The notes under the pieces are model-generated. The model ran no database searches. It had not been told where the DNA came from and was given only the letters and a program-made list of their open reading frames with translations. 13,979 bases of DNA from positions 1 through 13,979 of the forward strand of contig JACKFH010000062.1 in assembly GCA_020632575.1 (NCBI GenBank). The letters are read 5' to 3'. Shown piece after piece: positions 5,932 through 13,979 of this stretch. Made by a program: the position numbers and the translations under genes. Positions within the stretch are counted from its first letter, which is position 1. The number at the start of each line of letters is the position of its first letter. Origin of the DNA: Candidatus Omnitrophota bacterium (GTDB lineage: Bacteria > Hinthialibacterota > Hinthialibacteria > OLB16).

Positions 5932-6675
5932 ATGAAAATCTCCCCTCTCTTTTCCATGTCGATAATTGTTTTTGGGCTCCTGTTGGTTGCTGGCTGCTCA
6001 TCGGTGAGGACTCAGGACAGCAATGGTCTGGTCTCGTATTCCGATGGGACTGAGACCAAAGAGGATTTGCCCCTCCTGCCGAGGACCAGCGCCAAGGATT
6101 CCTGGGCCAAGAAATCAAGCCCTCTTCCGCCGCCGCCCTCCTCGGTTGAACAGGACCTGACCTACGATCCCGAACCGGAACCGCGCACGGCAAGAAAAGA
6201 GGTTGAACTCAAAGAAGTGCGGCCCGATGAATTGGATGACCTGATTCGAGCCAACCGAGGGAAGGTCCTGATGGTCAACTGTTGGGGAATCGACTGCGGT
6301 CCCTGTGTTGAGGAACTCCCCCACCTCGACAAACTGCAGCGCCGACTCGAGAAAAACGGCCTCAAGGTGGTGACGATCAACACCGACGTTGAGGATCGGC
6401 ACGAAGAGGTCAAAGAATTTGTCGAAAAGAATGGGTTCGGGTTCGATGTCTACCTTCGCGCCCCCGGATCCGACATCAAATTTAGACAATCCATCGATCC
6501 GGAATACGCCGCCGATCCCTACACCCTGATCTTCGACAAAGAGGGGAACCGCGTGGCGACCATCGCCGATGCTCTCCCCGAGGCGACTTGGGAGAAGGTC
6601 GCGAAAGCGGTTCTCAACAACGAAGAGTTCCCGATGGACACGATAACCGACCCCGAAGTGGTCCGTTTATATTAG
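5932..6675 (+). CDS. TlpA-like thioredoxin-fold lipoprotein
   Basis: This 247-residue periplasmic thiol oxidoreductase is anchored by a lipid. The hydrophobic signal ends in a lipobox, LVAGC, with Cys22 as the anchor, followed by a linker rich in Pro, Glu and Lys (about residues 25-95). The thioredoxin domain (about 98-235) carries the active site C122-G-P-C125 and a cis-proline candidate at P196. TlpA/ResA-type proteins reduce disulfides, including those in apocytochromes before heme attachment. The start at 5932 is chosen because it gives a clean lipoprotein signal. An upstream in-frame TTG (5896) would add an unnatural leader and overlaps the promoter. The next gene begins two bases after the stop and contains a second, related TlpA domain, so a shared operon and redox partnership are likely. 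Cytochrome maturation is inferred from the context. Confidence 0.9.
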   Translation: MKISPLFSMSIIVFGLLLVAGCSSVRTQDSNGLVSYSDGTETKEDLPLLPRTSAKDSWAKKSSPLPPPPSSVEQDLTYDPEPEPRTARKEVELKEVRPDELDDLIRANRGKVLMVNCWGIDCGPCVEELPHLDKLQRRLEKNGLKVVTINTDVEDRHEEVKEFVEKNGFGFDVYLRAPGSDIKFRQSIDPEYAADPYTLIFDKEGNRVATIADALPEATWEKVAKAVLNNEEFPMDTITDPEVVRLY

Positions 6676-6677
6676 GC

Positions 6678-9281
6678 ATGCGAACGCTTAATCATGGCGA
6701 ACTTCGAAAAATCTCGCGGCTAACCTGGATCCCCCTCTTAGGGGGCCTCGCTATTCTTGTATCCCTCTCCACCACCGCCTTTGCCCAAGCCCCCGAGGCG
6801 CTGGGTCAGGCTGTATCCCCAAGGAACTGGGAGTCAAAGACCCAAGAATTCAAGGGCAAGCACACCCTCTTCACCTTTTGGGAGGTGACATGCGAACCCT
6901 GTGTCGAGGAGATGCCGGGGCTGATCGAAGTCTACAAACAACTAAGGCCCAAGGGGCTGGAAATTGTGGCGGTCAACACCGATCCCGAGGCGCGATTCGA
7001 GGCGGCCGCCAAGTTGATCGCCAACTTGGATCTGCCTTTCGTCCTCCTTTACAAGGAACCCGGATCCGACCTCAAGTTCCGCCAAGCCATCGACCCGGAG
7101 TACGGGGCGAACCCGTTCGGCATGTTGTTCAATCCGGAGGGAGAGAAGATTGAAACTTTCCCTTCCGCGCACACCCAAGAGGAATGGCTCTCCCTCCTGA
7201 CTCCGCACCTGAAAACGGAAAAGAACAACCCTGCTTCCAAATCCCAGAACCAGGAGGTCTCGATCGACCTCGGTCAAAACCCTCTGGAGGGCATTGCTGG
7301 AAGCTTCGCGAATTCCCCGAGCGGAGCGAACCCCGAAGGCAATTCCGGACTGAATCTTTCGAACCTCGTCCCGAAACTGGAGTCGAGTTCAGCGGTTTCC
7401 CAACCTCGTGGCAACCCCTTCCGCATCACCAATCCGACCTGGGAAGCCAAGGACTCGACCAGTGGCGTCCTCGCTCTCCCCTTCACCTCGGCGCAAGAGG
7501 CGCACTTGCTGTTGTCGACTATTGAATATGAGAAATTGAAAGGGAAGGGAGTCTCGCTCGGCGATTGGTCGGTCTCCAAATTGGACCACCTGTATATGGA
7601 GGTCATCGACACCACCGAGGAGGTCCTTTACACGCCCGGGGAAGTTCGAATTCCCATTATGATCCCGGGCGCTCCCCAAGGGGCCCCGGCTTCGTTCGAG
7701 ATGCGCTTCACTTACCAGGGTTGCACCGACGGGGAGGGAGGCGCTTGTTTTCCCCCAGACACCTATATTGTTTCCGGTGACATCGAGTCGGACTCTCAGG
7801 GACGCCTCGTCGTCTCCTCCATCAAATCGCGCCACCACGACCCTTTCGCGCCCCTCCCGAAGCCGGAGCGGGAAGTCGACAGCGAAGCAACCGGGACGGT
7901 CGAATCGGCCGCCTCCCCGGACGCCGCCACAGTCGGGGAAGCGCCGGATGAGGCATCGGTCGGATCGGCGGCGGCCAGCGTCGGCGGAAAACTCGATGCC
8001 GGGTTGATCGAGCGCACCCTCAAAAAGAGCCTCTTCCTTCTCTTCGGACTCGCCTTTCTGGGCGGGATTCTCACCAGTTTGACCCCATGCGTTTATCCCA
8101 TGATTCCGGCGACAGTCGCGATTTTCGGGGCTCGCGAGGTGAAATCCACCGCCCAATCGATCTCTCTGGCGGCGACTTATATTCTCGGAGTGGCGCTCTC
8201 CTACGCAAGCCTCGGTGTCATCGCGGCCGCGATCGGGGCCGTGTTCGGCGACCTGATGGAAAACCCATGGGTGATCAGCATCGTGGCTATATTCTATGTC
8301 GTCCTGGCGCTTTCGATGTTGGATGTCTTCACCTTCTACCTCCCGTCATCGTGGGTGACCGCGGCGACCCGTGTGAATGGCAAGGGGTATGTCCCCGCGT
8401 TCATGATGGGGCTTGTCAGTAGCGTGGTGTTCGCTCCCTGCGGCGAACCGATCCTTCTGGGTCTTTTGACTTGGGTCGCCAAGTCCAGAGATTTCTTCCT
8501 CGGGTTCTGGCTCCTCTTCGTTTATGCCTGGGGCATCGGCGTCTTGTTCTTCATCATCGCCGTCTTTTCGAGTTCGATGAGGTACCTGCCGAAGGCGGGA
8601 TCTTGGATGGTCGCGGTGAAGGACTTTTTCGGATTGCTGCTTTTCGGCCTGGCGATTTACTGGCTACGGTATGTTCTGCCGGAGATGTGGACTCTCTCGT
8701 TGCTGATCCTCTATTTGCTGGGGGCGGCGACCTTCATCCACACCAAGAACCATGACACCAAGGGTTGGTCCCGAGGCGTCCTATCATTCGCCACCCTCGC
8801 CTCGCTGCTATTCGCAACTCTCCCGCTACAGCGTGTCGCCATGATTCAGGGGTGGTTGCCCTCGGTTTCTTCCGTCTCCACCCAGTTGTCGGGAGTTCCA
8901 GGCCAGAGCGCTCTTTCTTCCCACAAGGAGCGATGGCGGACCGACACTCCGCTCACCGACCTCAAGCAGGCTCAAGCCAAGGGCCGACCCGCCATTGTGG
9001 ATTTCAGAACCAATGTCTGTCCGAAATGCGATCACATTGAGGAGCATGTCTTCGCCGATGGCGAGGTGCAAAAGGCGCTCGAGGGATTCGCCACCATTCA
9101 GGTGAACCTTTCAGACCGGGATGAGAATGAGGAAATCCTCACCCTACAACGAAAGCACGATGTCTTGGCGGTCCCTGTGATTGTCTTTTACGATTCGGAG
9201 GGCAACTTCTTGACCGAGAAGACCGTGGCGGATGAGATATCCAAAGAGGACTTTTTGCGGCTGATTAAGGACATCGGCTGA
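6678..9281 (+). CDS. dsbD: TlpA-DsbD fusion, transmembrane thiol:disulfide reductase
   Basis: This 867-residue protein would carry reducing power from cytoplasmic thioredoxin to periplasmic thiols. The signal peptide ends at about Ala36 (AFA/Q). A TlpA thioredoxin domain follows, with C72-E-P-C75 and cis-Pro candidate P146. After a linker comes the DsbD alpha (immunoglobulin-like) domain with Cys349 and Cys357. The multi-helix DsbD core (about 455-715) has the paired cysteines in SLTPCVYP (Cys471) and FAPCGEP (Cys588). The C-terminal thioredoxin domain has C781-P-K-C784. Ordinary DsbD has only the last three parts and is nearer 560-600 residues, so the N-terminal TlpA domain is an addition. 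The ATG at 6678 lies two bases after the preceding stop and gives a proper signal peptide. A longer frame from 6588 overlaps the upstream gene and is not credible. It probably serves heme-site reduction for the nearby cytochromes. Confidence 0.94.
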   Translation: MRTLNHGELRKISRLTWIPLLGGLAILVSLSTTAFAQAPEALGQAVSPRNWESKTQEFKGKHTLFTFWEVTCEPCVEEMPGLIEVYKQLRPKGLEIVAVNTDPEARFEAAAKLIANLDLPFVLLYKEPGSDLKFRQAIDPEYGANPFGMLFNPEGEKIETFPSAHTQEEWLSLLTPHLKTEKNNPASKSQNQEVSIDLGQNPLEGIAGSFANSPSGANPEGNSGLNLSNLVPKLESSSAVSQPRGNPFRITNPTWEAKDSTSGVLALPFTSAQEAHLLLSTIEYEKLKGKGVSLGDWSVSKLDHLYMEVIDTTEEVLYTPGEVRIPIMIPGAPQGAPASFEMRFTYQGCTDGEGGACFPPDTYIVSGDIESDSQGRLVVSSIKSRHHDPFAPLPKPEREVDSEATGTVESAASPDAATVGEAPDEASVGSAAASVGGKLDAGLIERTLKKSLFLLFGLAFLGGILTSLTPCVYPMIPATVAIFGAREVKSTAQSISLAATYILGVALSYASLGVIAAAIGAVFGDLMENPWVISIVAIFYVVLALSMLDVFTFYLPSSWVTAATRVNGKGYVPAFMMGLVSSVVFAPCGEPILLGLLTWVAKSRDFFLGFWLLFVYAWGIGVLFFIIAVFSSSMRYLPKAGSWMVAVKDFFGLLLFGLAIYWLRYVLPEMWTLSLLILYLLGAATFIHTKNHDTKGWSRGVLSFATLASLLFATLPLQRVAMIQGWLPSVSSVSTQLSGVPGQSALSSHKERWRTDTPLTDLKQAQAKGRPAIVDFRTNVCPKCDHIEEHVFADGEVQKALEGFATIQVNLSDRDENEEILTLQRKHDVLAVPVIVFYDSEGNFLTEKTVADEISKEDFLRLIKDIG

Positions 9282-9290
9282 ACAGCCGAT
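9273..9290. terminator. stem-loop at the convergent junction of dsbD and the HDOD gene
   Basis: ATCGGCTG (9273-9280) and CAGCCGAT (9283-9290) are a perfect 8-bp inverted repeat separated by AA. A seven-pair stem with a four-base loop is the realistic fold. It overlaps the stop codons of both convergent genes, which are only eight bases apart. No T run follows on either strand, so it is an incomplete intrinsic terminator at best, perhaps an RNA 3'-end stabiliser. Confidence 0.45.
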
Positions 9291-10534
9291 CACTCCGAAA
9301 GGATCGAGAAAACCCAGCACCCACCCGCCAGAGCCAATGACACAAATCCGATGAGAGTGTTGCTAGTGGCGAGACCAAGTGCGCAACCCACCAACGAGAT
9401 CAGAAACACCAAGAGAAGGATCCAACCTAAGACCGGTTTCTCTCCAACAATCTGAGGCAACCCCGGGACAATGTAAGAAAGATTCGTGGACGTCCCTTTG
9501 GTGGCGCTGCCTTCTTTCGGTTTCTCGACTGTGGGCTTTTCCTCTAATTTCCGGATGGGCTGAGGTTCCGCCGGAGACTTCATTCCGGAACAGACAAAAT
9601 CGTAGAGCTGCTTAACCTTCTCGATTTCCTCCTCAATCGAACTTGGGAAGGATTCATAAATCTCCATCTTGTTCTGAGAATCCAAGAAACGGAGGATGCT
9701 CGGATCGGCATCGCCCCAGAAACCCTCCGGCACATAAGTCATTTCATGTTCGTTGCAGATCAAATTGGCCATTTGGACAATGGCGACCGACTCCCGGTGA
9801 AAGCATTGGGAGACCGAGCCATGGTGGTGCATCAGAGCTTCCTGAATCATCGTTGGCAGGTTCCAGTGACCCGCCAACCAAGACCCGAGCTCGGGGTGGG
9901 AGAACCCAAAGAAATCGGTTTCGAGTTCGAGAATCGGCAATCCCTCTTTGGATTGACCTGCTTCCTCCACACCTTTCATTTTATAGGCGGCGACCAATTG
10001 TTCGAATTGAGGTTTCTTCGAAAGCGCCAAAAGCAGCATCCCAATATCGTGGAGAAGGCCGGCGGTCTCCGCCTCGCCTCGACCCAGGGTGGCGAACCCA
10101 AACTTTTTCGTCAGGATTCCCGCCATCTTCGAAACCGCCATCGAGTGAGCGCTGAATCGACGTCGATCCTCTTCGTCTTCCGAGCCTCGACTCGATTGAT
10201 TCATGTCTGACAGACAAAGACCTTGAACGAGGTTTCGCACCGCCGTGAAACCGAGTAACGAGACCGCGTGGTTAACCGTTGAAACCTTATTGGGGATCCC
10301 GAAATAGGCTGAATTGGCCAACTTGAGAAGACTCGCCGAAAGAGTGGGGTCTTGAGAAATCTTTTCTCCGAGCTGTTTTATGGAGATATTTCCCATCGAC
10401 AGTTCTCTCAGAAGAGCCATTGAGGTGGAAGAAAGAATATCGACCTGGCTCAAGCCCTCCACAAACTCCAGAAGTTGTGGAGAATAAGATGAGCGCAACG
10501 GATTAGAAGTTGTGTCCGGGGTGTCCTGTGTCAT
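9290..10534 (-). CDS. HDOD-domain signalling protein with a two-helix membrane tail
   Basis: This 414-residue protein has an HDOD domain (about residues 18-255), the helical HD-related output domain found in bacterial signalling. It includes the typical DPTLSASLLKLANSAYF block (62-78) and an HDIG at 162-165. The complete metal site of true HD-GYP phosphodiesterases is not evident, so it is probably a regulatory scaffold. A charged linker rich in Pro, Lys and Glu (about 290-350) leads to a PGLPQ motif (357-361) and two hydrophobic helices (about 369-389 and 393-412), which should anchor the domain to the inner membrane. The start at 10534 follows an AGGGA ribosome site. A longer frame to 10744 would overlap the divergent ABC gene and reads like non-coding sequence. 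Its pathway is unknown and the neighbours give little help. Confidence 0.88.
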   Translation of the reverse strand: MTQDTPDTTSNPLRSSYSPQLLEFVEGLSQVDILSSTSMALLRELSMGNISIKQLGEKISQDPTLSASLLKLANSAYFGIPNKVSTVNHAVSLLGFTAVRNLVQGLCLSDMNQSSRGSEDEEDRRRFSAHSMAVSKMAGILTKKFGFATLGRGEAETAGLLHDIGMLLLALSKKPQFEQLVAAYKMKGVEEAGQSKEGLPILELETDFFGFSHPELGSWLAGHWNLPTMIQEALMHHHGSVSQCFHRESVAIVQMANLICNEHEMTYVPEGFWGDADPSILRFLDSQNKMEIYESFPSSIEEEIEKVKQLYDFVCSGMKSPAEPQPIRKLEEKPTVEKPKEGSATKGTSTNLSYIVPGLPQIVGEKPVLGWILLLVFLISLVGCALGLATSNTLIGFVSLALAGGCWVFSILSE

Positions 10535-10580
10535 CGTCCCTGTTCTGTCATAATTACGGCGTTTCTCGTTATTTATCGGT

Positions 10581-10600
10581 TTTCTTGAAAAGTTTCTTGA
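10581..10600 (+). repeat. TTTCTTGA direct repeat between divergent genes
   Basis: TTTCTTGA occurs at 10581-10588 and 10593-10600, a 12-base period, inside the 155-base gap between the divergent HDOD and ABC genes. It may be a regulator site. I could not identify a convincing promoter for either gene in this gap. Confidence 0.3.
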
Positions 10601-10689
10601 GACAAAATGCCTTTTCTCGAACCCGGAGCGTGACATCCAGCGAAAGGGACCTATTGAACTCTCTGATTTGGGGGCAGGATTAAACGGCG

Positions 10690-12621
10690 ATGGAAGAAAA
10701 CAAGAAATCGGGCTTGGCCGCGGCGAGGCATGAAATCCCCACACTTTTCCCGTATTTAAAGAAATACAAGAATGGACTCTTGGTGGGGAGCCTCTGTGTC
10801 CTGCTGACCGCCGGCGCCGCTATGGTTGTTCCACTCGCCGTAAGCAAAACCCTTAACTATATCACCAATGAGGCCAACACATTTAAACCAAGGGCCGGAA
10901 TCACACTGGTTGAGACCTATCTCCTCAAATCGGTGGGTCTCGAAACCCTAACTCCAGTTGTTTGGGATATTCAAGGAAAATGGTTGGACTACTGGGCCAT
11001 GGCCGACTCTCGGGGCGCCAACCGCCTCCCTTATTATTTCGCCGCCATCCTCGGGTTCGCCCTGGTTAGCGGACTTTTCCGTTTCCTGCAGCGAAGAATC
11101 ATTATCGGGATCAGTCGAAAAATCGAATACGACCTCCGCAATGACCTTTTCGAGCATCTGCTAAAACTTTCTCCCTCGTTCTATAACCGGATGACCACCG
11201 GCGATATTGTTGCGCGCGCCACGAATGATATGAATCAGGTCCGTAGCATGCTCGGACCGGGCGTCATGTACCCGATCAACGCGATCCTGACCATGATTTT
11301 TGCTCTCGGAGGGATGATCTACCTCTCTCCCATTCTCGCCATCGTTGCGATGTTTCCCCCTCTTATCATGGCCATCGGGACCAATCGGTTCGCGAAGACC
11401 CTCCACGAACGATTCACCCTCGTCCAGGAGCAGTACTCGAACATCTCCACCAAGGTTCAGGAAAACTTGACCGGCATCCGGGTGGTCAAGGCCTACACTC
11501 GCGAGGATTCGGAAGTCGAGTCCATTCGAGAGTTGAACAAGGACTACCTGGAAAAGAACCTGAAATATTTTCGTTCGATGGGCGTGCTGTACCCCTTCTT
11601 CGACTTCAGCCACAACCTCGGCATCTTCGTGGTGCTCTCCCTGGGAAGTTACCTGATGATTCAACCCGGGACCGCCTTTCAAGTTGGAGATTTCGCGGCC
11701 TTCATCCTTTACCTCAACATGCTGCATTTCCCGATGATCTCCATCGGCTGGGTGCTCAATGTCATTCAACGGGGAGTCGCGTCACTGACTCGAATCAACG
11801 AGATTTTCGACACCGAACCTGTCATCGCGGATCCGTCCCAGCCATTACCGACGAAGGAATTGAAGGGGCGACTCACTTTCAAGAATGTCGATTTCGGTTA
11901 CAACGAGGATGGGTTGGTGCTTAAGAACATCGACTTGGACATCCGGCCGGGGATGATCCTCGGAGTGGTTGGCGCCACCGGTTCGGGTAAATCCACTCTC
12001 ACTCACCTGATTCCTCGATTCTACGATCCGACCCATGGCGAAGTGTTGTTGGATGGTGAACCCCTTTCAAAATATGGGTTAAAAGATCTACGCAAGACGG
12101 TTGGCTTGGTGGCCCAAGACCATTTCATGTTTTCCACCACTGTCGGTAAGAACATCGGGTTCGGGATGGACTCCACGGATTATTCGATGGAGGCCGTCGA
12201 GCAAGCTAGCCGGTTGGCGGTCCTCCATGACAATGTGGTCGACTTCCCGAGAGGCTACGAGACCATGGTCGGCGAAAGGGGCGTCACCCTTTCCGGCGGC
12301 CAGCGCCAACGCGCCGCGATTGCCCGGGCGCTTGCCATCAACCCGAGAATCCTGATCCTGGACGATGCTCTCTCCGCGGTCGACACCCACACCGAGGAGC
12401 AGATTCTCTCAGGCCTGCGGACAGTGATGAAAGAGCGCACCACGCTGCTGATCTCTCACCGCATCTCGACTGTCCATGAGGCCGACTGGATTGTGGTTCT
12501 CGAAAAGGGCGAGATAATCGAACAAGGAACGCATGAGGATCTGGTGGCGTTGGGCGGCGTTTATGCCACCATGCACCGTCACCAGCTCCTGGAGGAGCAA
12601 ATCGAGGAGATGTCCGCTTGA
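10690..12621 (+). CDS. ABC exporter half-transporter, degenerate-site subunit (MdlA/YheI-like)
   Basis: This 643-residue half-transporter joins a six-helix exporter membrane domain (about residues 20-370) to an ATPase domain. Walker A is GATGSGKST (428-436), the signature LSGGQ is at 534-538, Walker B is ILILDD (554-559), and the H-loop lies in LLISHRIST. The catalytic position after Walker B is Asp559 instead of Glu, in the context DDALSAVDTHTE. That is the hallmark of the degenerate subunit of heterodimeric exporters such as TM287/288, BmrCD and MdlAB. Between the first two helices there is an unusually long external loop (roughly residues 50-115). The next gene overlaps by four bases and supplies the partner. 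AGGA at 10676-10679 serves the ATG. Exported substrates in this family range from drugs to lipids and cannot be told from sequence. Confidence 0.94.
   Translation: MEENKKSGLAAARHEIPTLFPYLKKYKNGLLVGSLCVLLTAGAAMVVPLAVSKTLNYITNEANTFKPRAGITLVETYLLKSVGLETLTPVVWDIQGKWLDYWAMADSRGANRLPYYFAAILGFALVSGLFRFLQRRIIIGISRKIEYDLRNDLFEHLLKLSPSFYNRMTTGDIVARATNDMNQVRSMLGPGVMYPINAILTMIFALGGMIYLSPILAIVAMFPPLIMAIGTNRFAKTLHERFTLVQEQYSNISTKVQENLTGIRVVKAYTREDSEVESIRELNKDYLEKNLKYFRSMGVLYPFFDFSHNLGIFVVLSLGSYLMIQPGTAFQVGDFAAFILYLNMLHFPMISIGWVLNVIQRGVASLTRINEIFDTEPVIADPSQPLPTKELKGRLTFKNVDFGYNEDGLVLKNIDLDIRPGMILGVVGATGSGKSTLTHLIPRFYDPTHGEVLLDGEPLSKYGLKDLRKTVGLVAQDHFMFSTTVGKNIGFGMDSTDYSMEAVEQASRLAVLHDNVVDFPRGYETMVGERGVTLSGGQRQRAAIARALAINPRILILDDALSAVDTHTEEQILSGLRTVMKERTTLLISHRISTVHEADWIVVLEKGEIIEQGTHEDLVALGGVYATMHRHQLLEEQIEEMSA
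12604..12609 (+). promoter_or_regulatory. ribosome binding site for the TTG-started second ABC gene
   Basis: GAGGAG lies inside the end of the first ABC gene, eight bases before the TTG at 12618. It supports that unusual start and close translational coupling. Confidence 0.65.
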
Positions 12622-13979
12622 GCGCCCAAGATCCCCACGAAGAAGAAGCCTTAGGCAAGATCTACGACTCCCGCTTGGCGCGTCGGCTGTTGACCTATCT
12701 GAAACCCTACAAGGGACGGGTGATCGCCGCGCTCATCCTCACTGTCCTGTCCGGGGTCTTCGTCCTCGCCCAACCTCTGTTGGTTTTGAGACTGCTCGAT
12801 CACGCCATTCCAAATCGTGATGAACAACAGATTGCATGGATCTGTGTCGCCTTCATGGCCCTCATGATCCTCGAGTACATCAGCCAATACACTTACATCC
12901 TGCTGGTGAACGCCACCGGACAGAAGGCGATGTATGACCTTCGGGTCGAGCTCTTCCAGCACCTTCAGCAACTGTCGCTTTCGTTCTTCGATAAGAATCC
13001 GGTAGGTCGATTGATGACTCGGGTGACCGGAGACATTGAGGTCCTCAACGAGCTCTTCTCGAATGGGGTGACCATCATCATTGGGGCCTTGTTCATGCTT
13101 GTGGGCATTCTGGCCATCCTGTTTTGGTTGAATGTCAAAATGACCCTGCTTGCACTTTGCATCCTCCCCCCGATCCTATTGGTCACCCGTTATTTCCGAG
13201 TCTGGTCCCGCGAGGGGTTTCGGGCGGTGCGGACAAGAATTGCACGGCTGAACGCCTACCTTCAGGAGAACGTGGCCGGCCTTCAAACGGTCCAAGTGTT
13301 CGTTCGCGAGGACCGGAACCTCGACAAGTACAAGGAACTGAACAAGGACCATTACGACGCTAACATCCAGACCATCGTCGCCTTCTCCATCTTCTTCCCC
13401 GCGGTTGAGATCATCTCCTCTTTGGCGATCGGGATGATGCTCTGGTATGGCGGCGCCCAGGTCTTCCACGCCACCGTGACACTGGGCGTCCTGGTCAGTT
13501 TCATTCAATACCTCCTGAAATTCTTTCAACCCCTTCGTGAACTCTCCGCCCAATACGGCACCCTCCAATCGGCGATGGCCTCCTCGGAAAGAATTTTTCG
13601 TCTGTTGGATGAGGAGATCCAGGTCGCCGACCCCGTCGAACCGGTCAAACCCCCAGAAACCAGCGGTCGTATCCGATTCGAGAATGTTTGGTTCGAATAC
13701 AACCCGGGTGAACCGGTGCTGCGCGATGTCGACTTCGAGGTGAAATCCGGCGAAAAGGTCGCCTTTGTTGGGGCGACCGGCTCCGGAAAGACCACCACGA
13801 TGAGCCTGCTGAGCCGGTTCTACGATGTGACCAAAGGAAGAGTGCTGGTCGACGGAGTCGATGTCCGTGAATGGACAAAGAGAGATCTCCGTTCCCGGAT
13901 CGCCATTGTGCTCCAAGAGGTCTTCCTATTCTCCGGGACGGTTGAGGAGAATGTGACCCTGCATGAACCCTCGATTTCC
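12618..13979 (+). CDS. ABC exporter half-transporter, partner subunit (MdlB/YheH-like), cut by window edge
   Basis: An open frame of 454 codons runs to the last base of the window, so the 3' end is missing. The start is TTG, overlapping the previous stop as TTGA. No ATG or GTG is available at a sensible position, and a GAGGAG site is well placed. The membrane domain (about residues 25-330) contains an FFDKNPVGRLMTRVTGDIE element typical of type IV exporters. The ATPase domain begins with Walker A GATGSGKTT (385-393) and a Q-loop glutamine at 433. The signature, Walker B and H-loop lie beyond the window. Because the first subunit has a degenerate catalytic Asp, this subunit is expected to carry the catalytic Glu. 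The two genes are co-transcribed and should form one heterodimer. Confidence 0.93.
   Translation, partial: MSAQDPHEEEALGKIYDSRLARRLLTYLKPYKGRVIAALILTVLSGVFVLAQPLLVLRLLDHAIPNRDEQQIAWICVAFMALMILEYISQYTYILLVNATGQKAMYDLRVELFQHLQQLSLSFFDKNPVGRLMTRVTGDIEVLNELFSNGVTIIIGALFMLVGILAILFWLNVKMTLLALCILPPILLVTRYFRVWSREGFRAVRTRIARLNAYLQENVAGLQTVQVFVREDRNLDKYKELNKDHYDANIQTIVAFSIFFPAVEIISSLAIGMMLWYGGAQVFHATVTLGVLVSFIQYLLKFFQPLRELSAQYGTLQSAMASSERIFRLLDEEIQVADPVEPVKPPETSGRIRFENVWFEYNPGEPVLRDVDFEVKSGEKVAFVGATGSGKTTTMSLLSRFYDVTKGRVLVDGVDVREWTKRDLRSRIAIVLQEVFLFSGTVEENVTLHEPSIS

Noticed and set aside
5826..5957. N-terminal extension of the ArsR protein
   Set aside because: It would overlap the divergent TlpA gene start, include the promoter, and exceed the normal family length. 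The 5825 start fits the -10 box geometry.
6588..6677. Extended start for the TlpA-DsbD gene
   Set aside because: It lies within the TlpA lipoprotein gene and would put 30 non-signal residues ahead of a good signal peptide.
10535..10744. Extended start for the HDOD protein
   Set aside because: It overlaps the start of the divergent ABC gene, and the added residues look non-coding. ATG at 10534 has a ribosome site.
13176..13916. Minus-strand open frame (246 codons) opposite the second ABC gene
   Set aside because: The plus strand has clear ABC exporter motifs in a continuous frame to the window edge.

Overview
The window looks like a chromosomal fragment from a Gram-negative, respiratory bacterium. 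Three things point that way: an outer-membrane beta-barrel protein with a C-terminal phenylalanine signature, two lipoproteins, and two secreted multiheme c-type cytochromes. The genes are moderately GC-rich and the leaders more AT-rich. GTG and TTG starts, a dockerin-like calcium loop and a TlpA-DsbD fusion suggest a poorly characterised phylum rather than a Shewanella or Geobacter relative. I cannot name the phylum from sequence alone.

Layout. Bases 1-406 are a non-coding leader. Bases 407-2524 encode a decaheme cytochrome of the OmcA/MtrC type, followed by a very strong intrinsic terminator. A separate promoter then drives a two-gene unit: an outer-membrane beta-barrel protein (2778-4157) and, one base later, a 13-heme lipoprotein cytochrome (4159-5361). 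Together the three have the parts expected of a porin-cytochrome conduit for moving electrons across the outer membrane to an extracellular acceptor. The unit ends in a large composite palindrome (5390-5503).

Next come a small ArsR-type repressor on the minus strand (5517-5825) and, divergent from it, a thiol-redox operon: a TlpA-like thioredoxin lipoprotein (5932-6675) and a TlpA-DsbD fusion that would carry electrons from the cytoplasm to periplasmic thiols (6678-9281). Heme attachment to CXXCH needs reduced cysteines, and this locus encodes 23 heme sites, so the thiol module plausibly serves cytochrome maturation. The regulator's four cysteines and an operator-like palindrome in its promoter suggest it senses thiol or metal state.

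The right part holds an HDOD-domain signalling protein with a two-helix membrane tail (9290-10534, minus strand). Divergent from it are two overlapping genes for a heterodimeric ABC exporter (10690-12621, and 12618 to the window edge, where the second is cut off).

The most notable points are the undescribed-looking conduit arrangement (non-lipidated surface decaheme, mid-sized barrel, lipidated 13-heme wire), the calcium-loop motif on the surface cytochrome, the TlpA-DsbD fusion beside its own TlpA paralogue, and the mirrored, apparently leaderless promoters around the ArsR gene.
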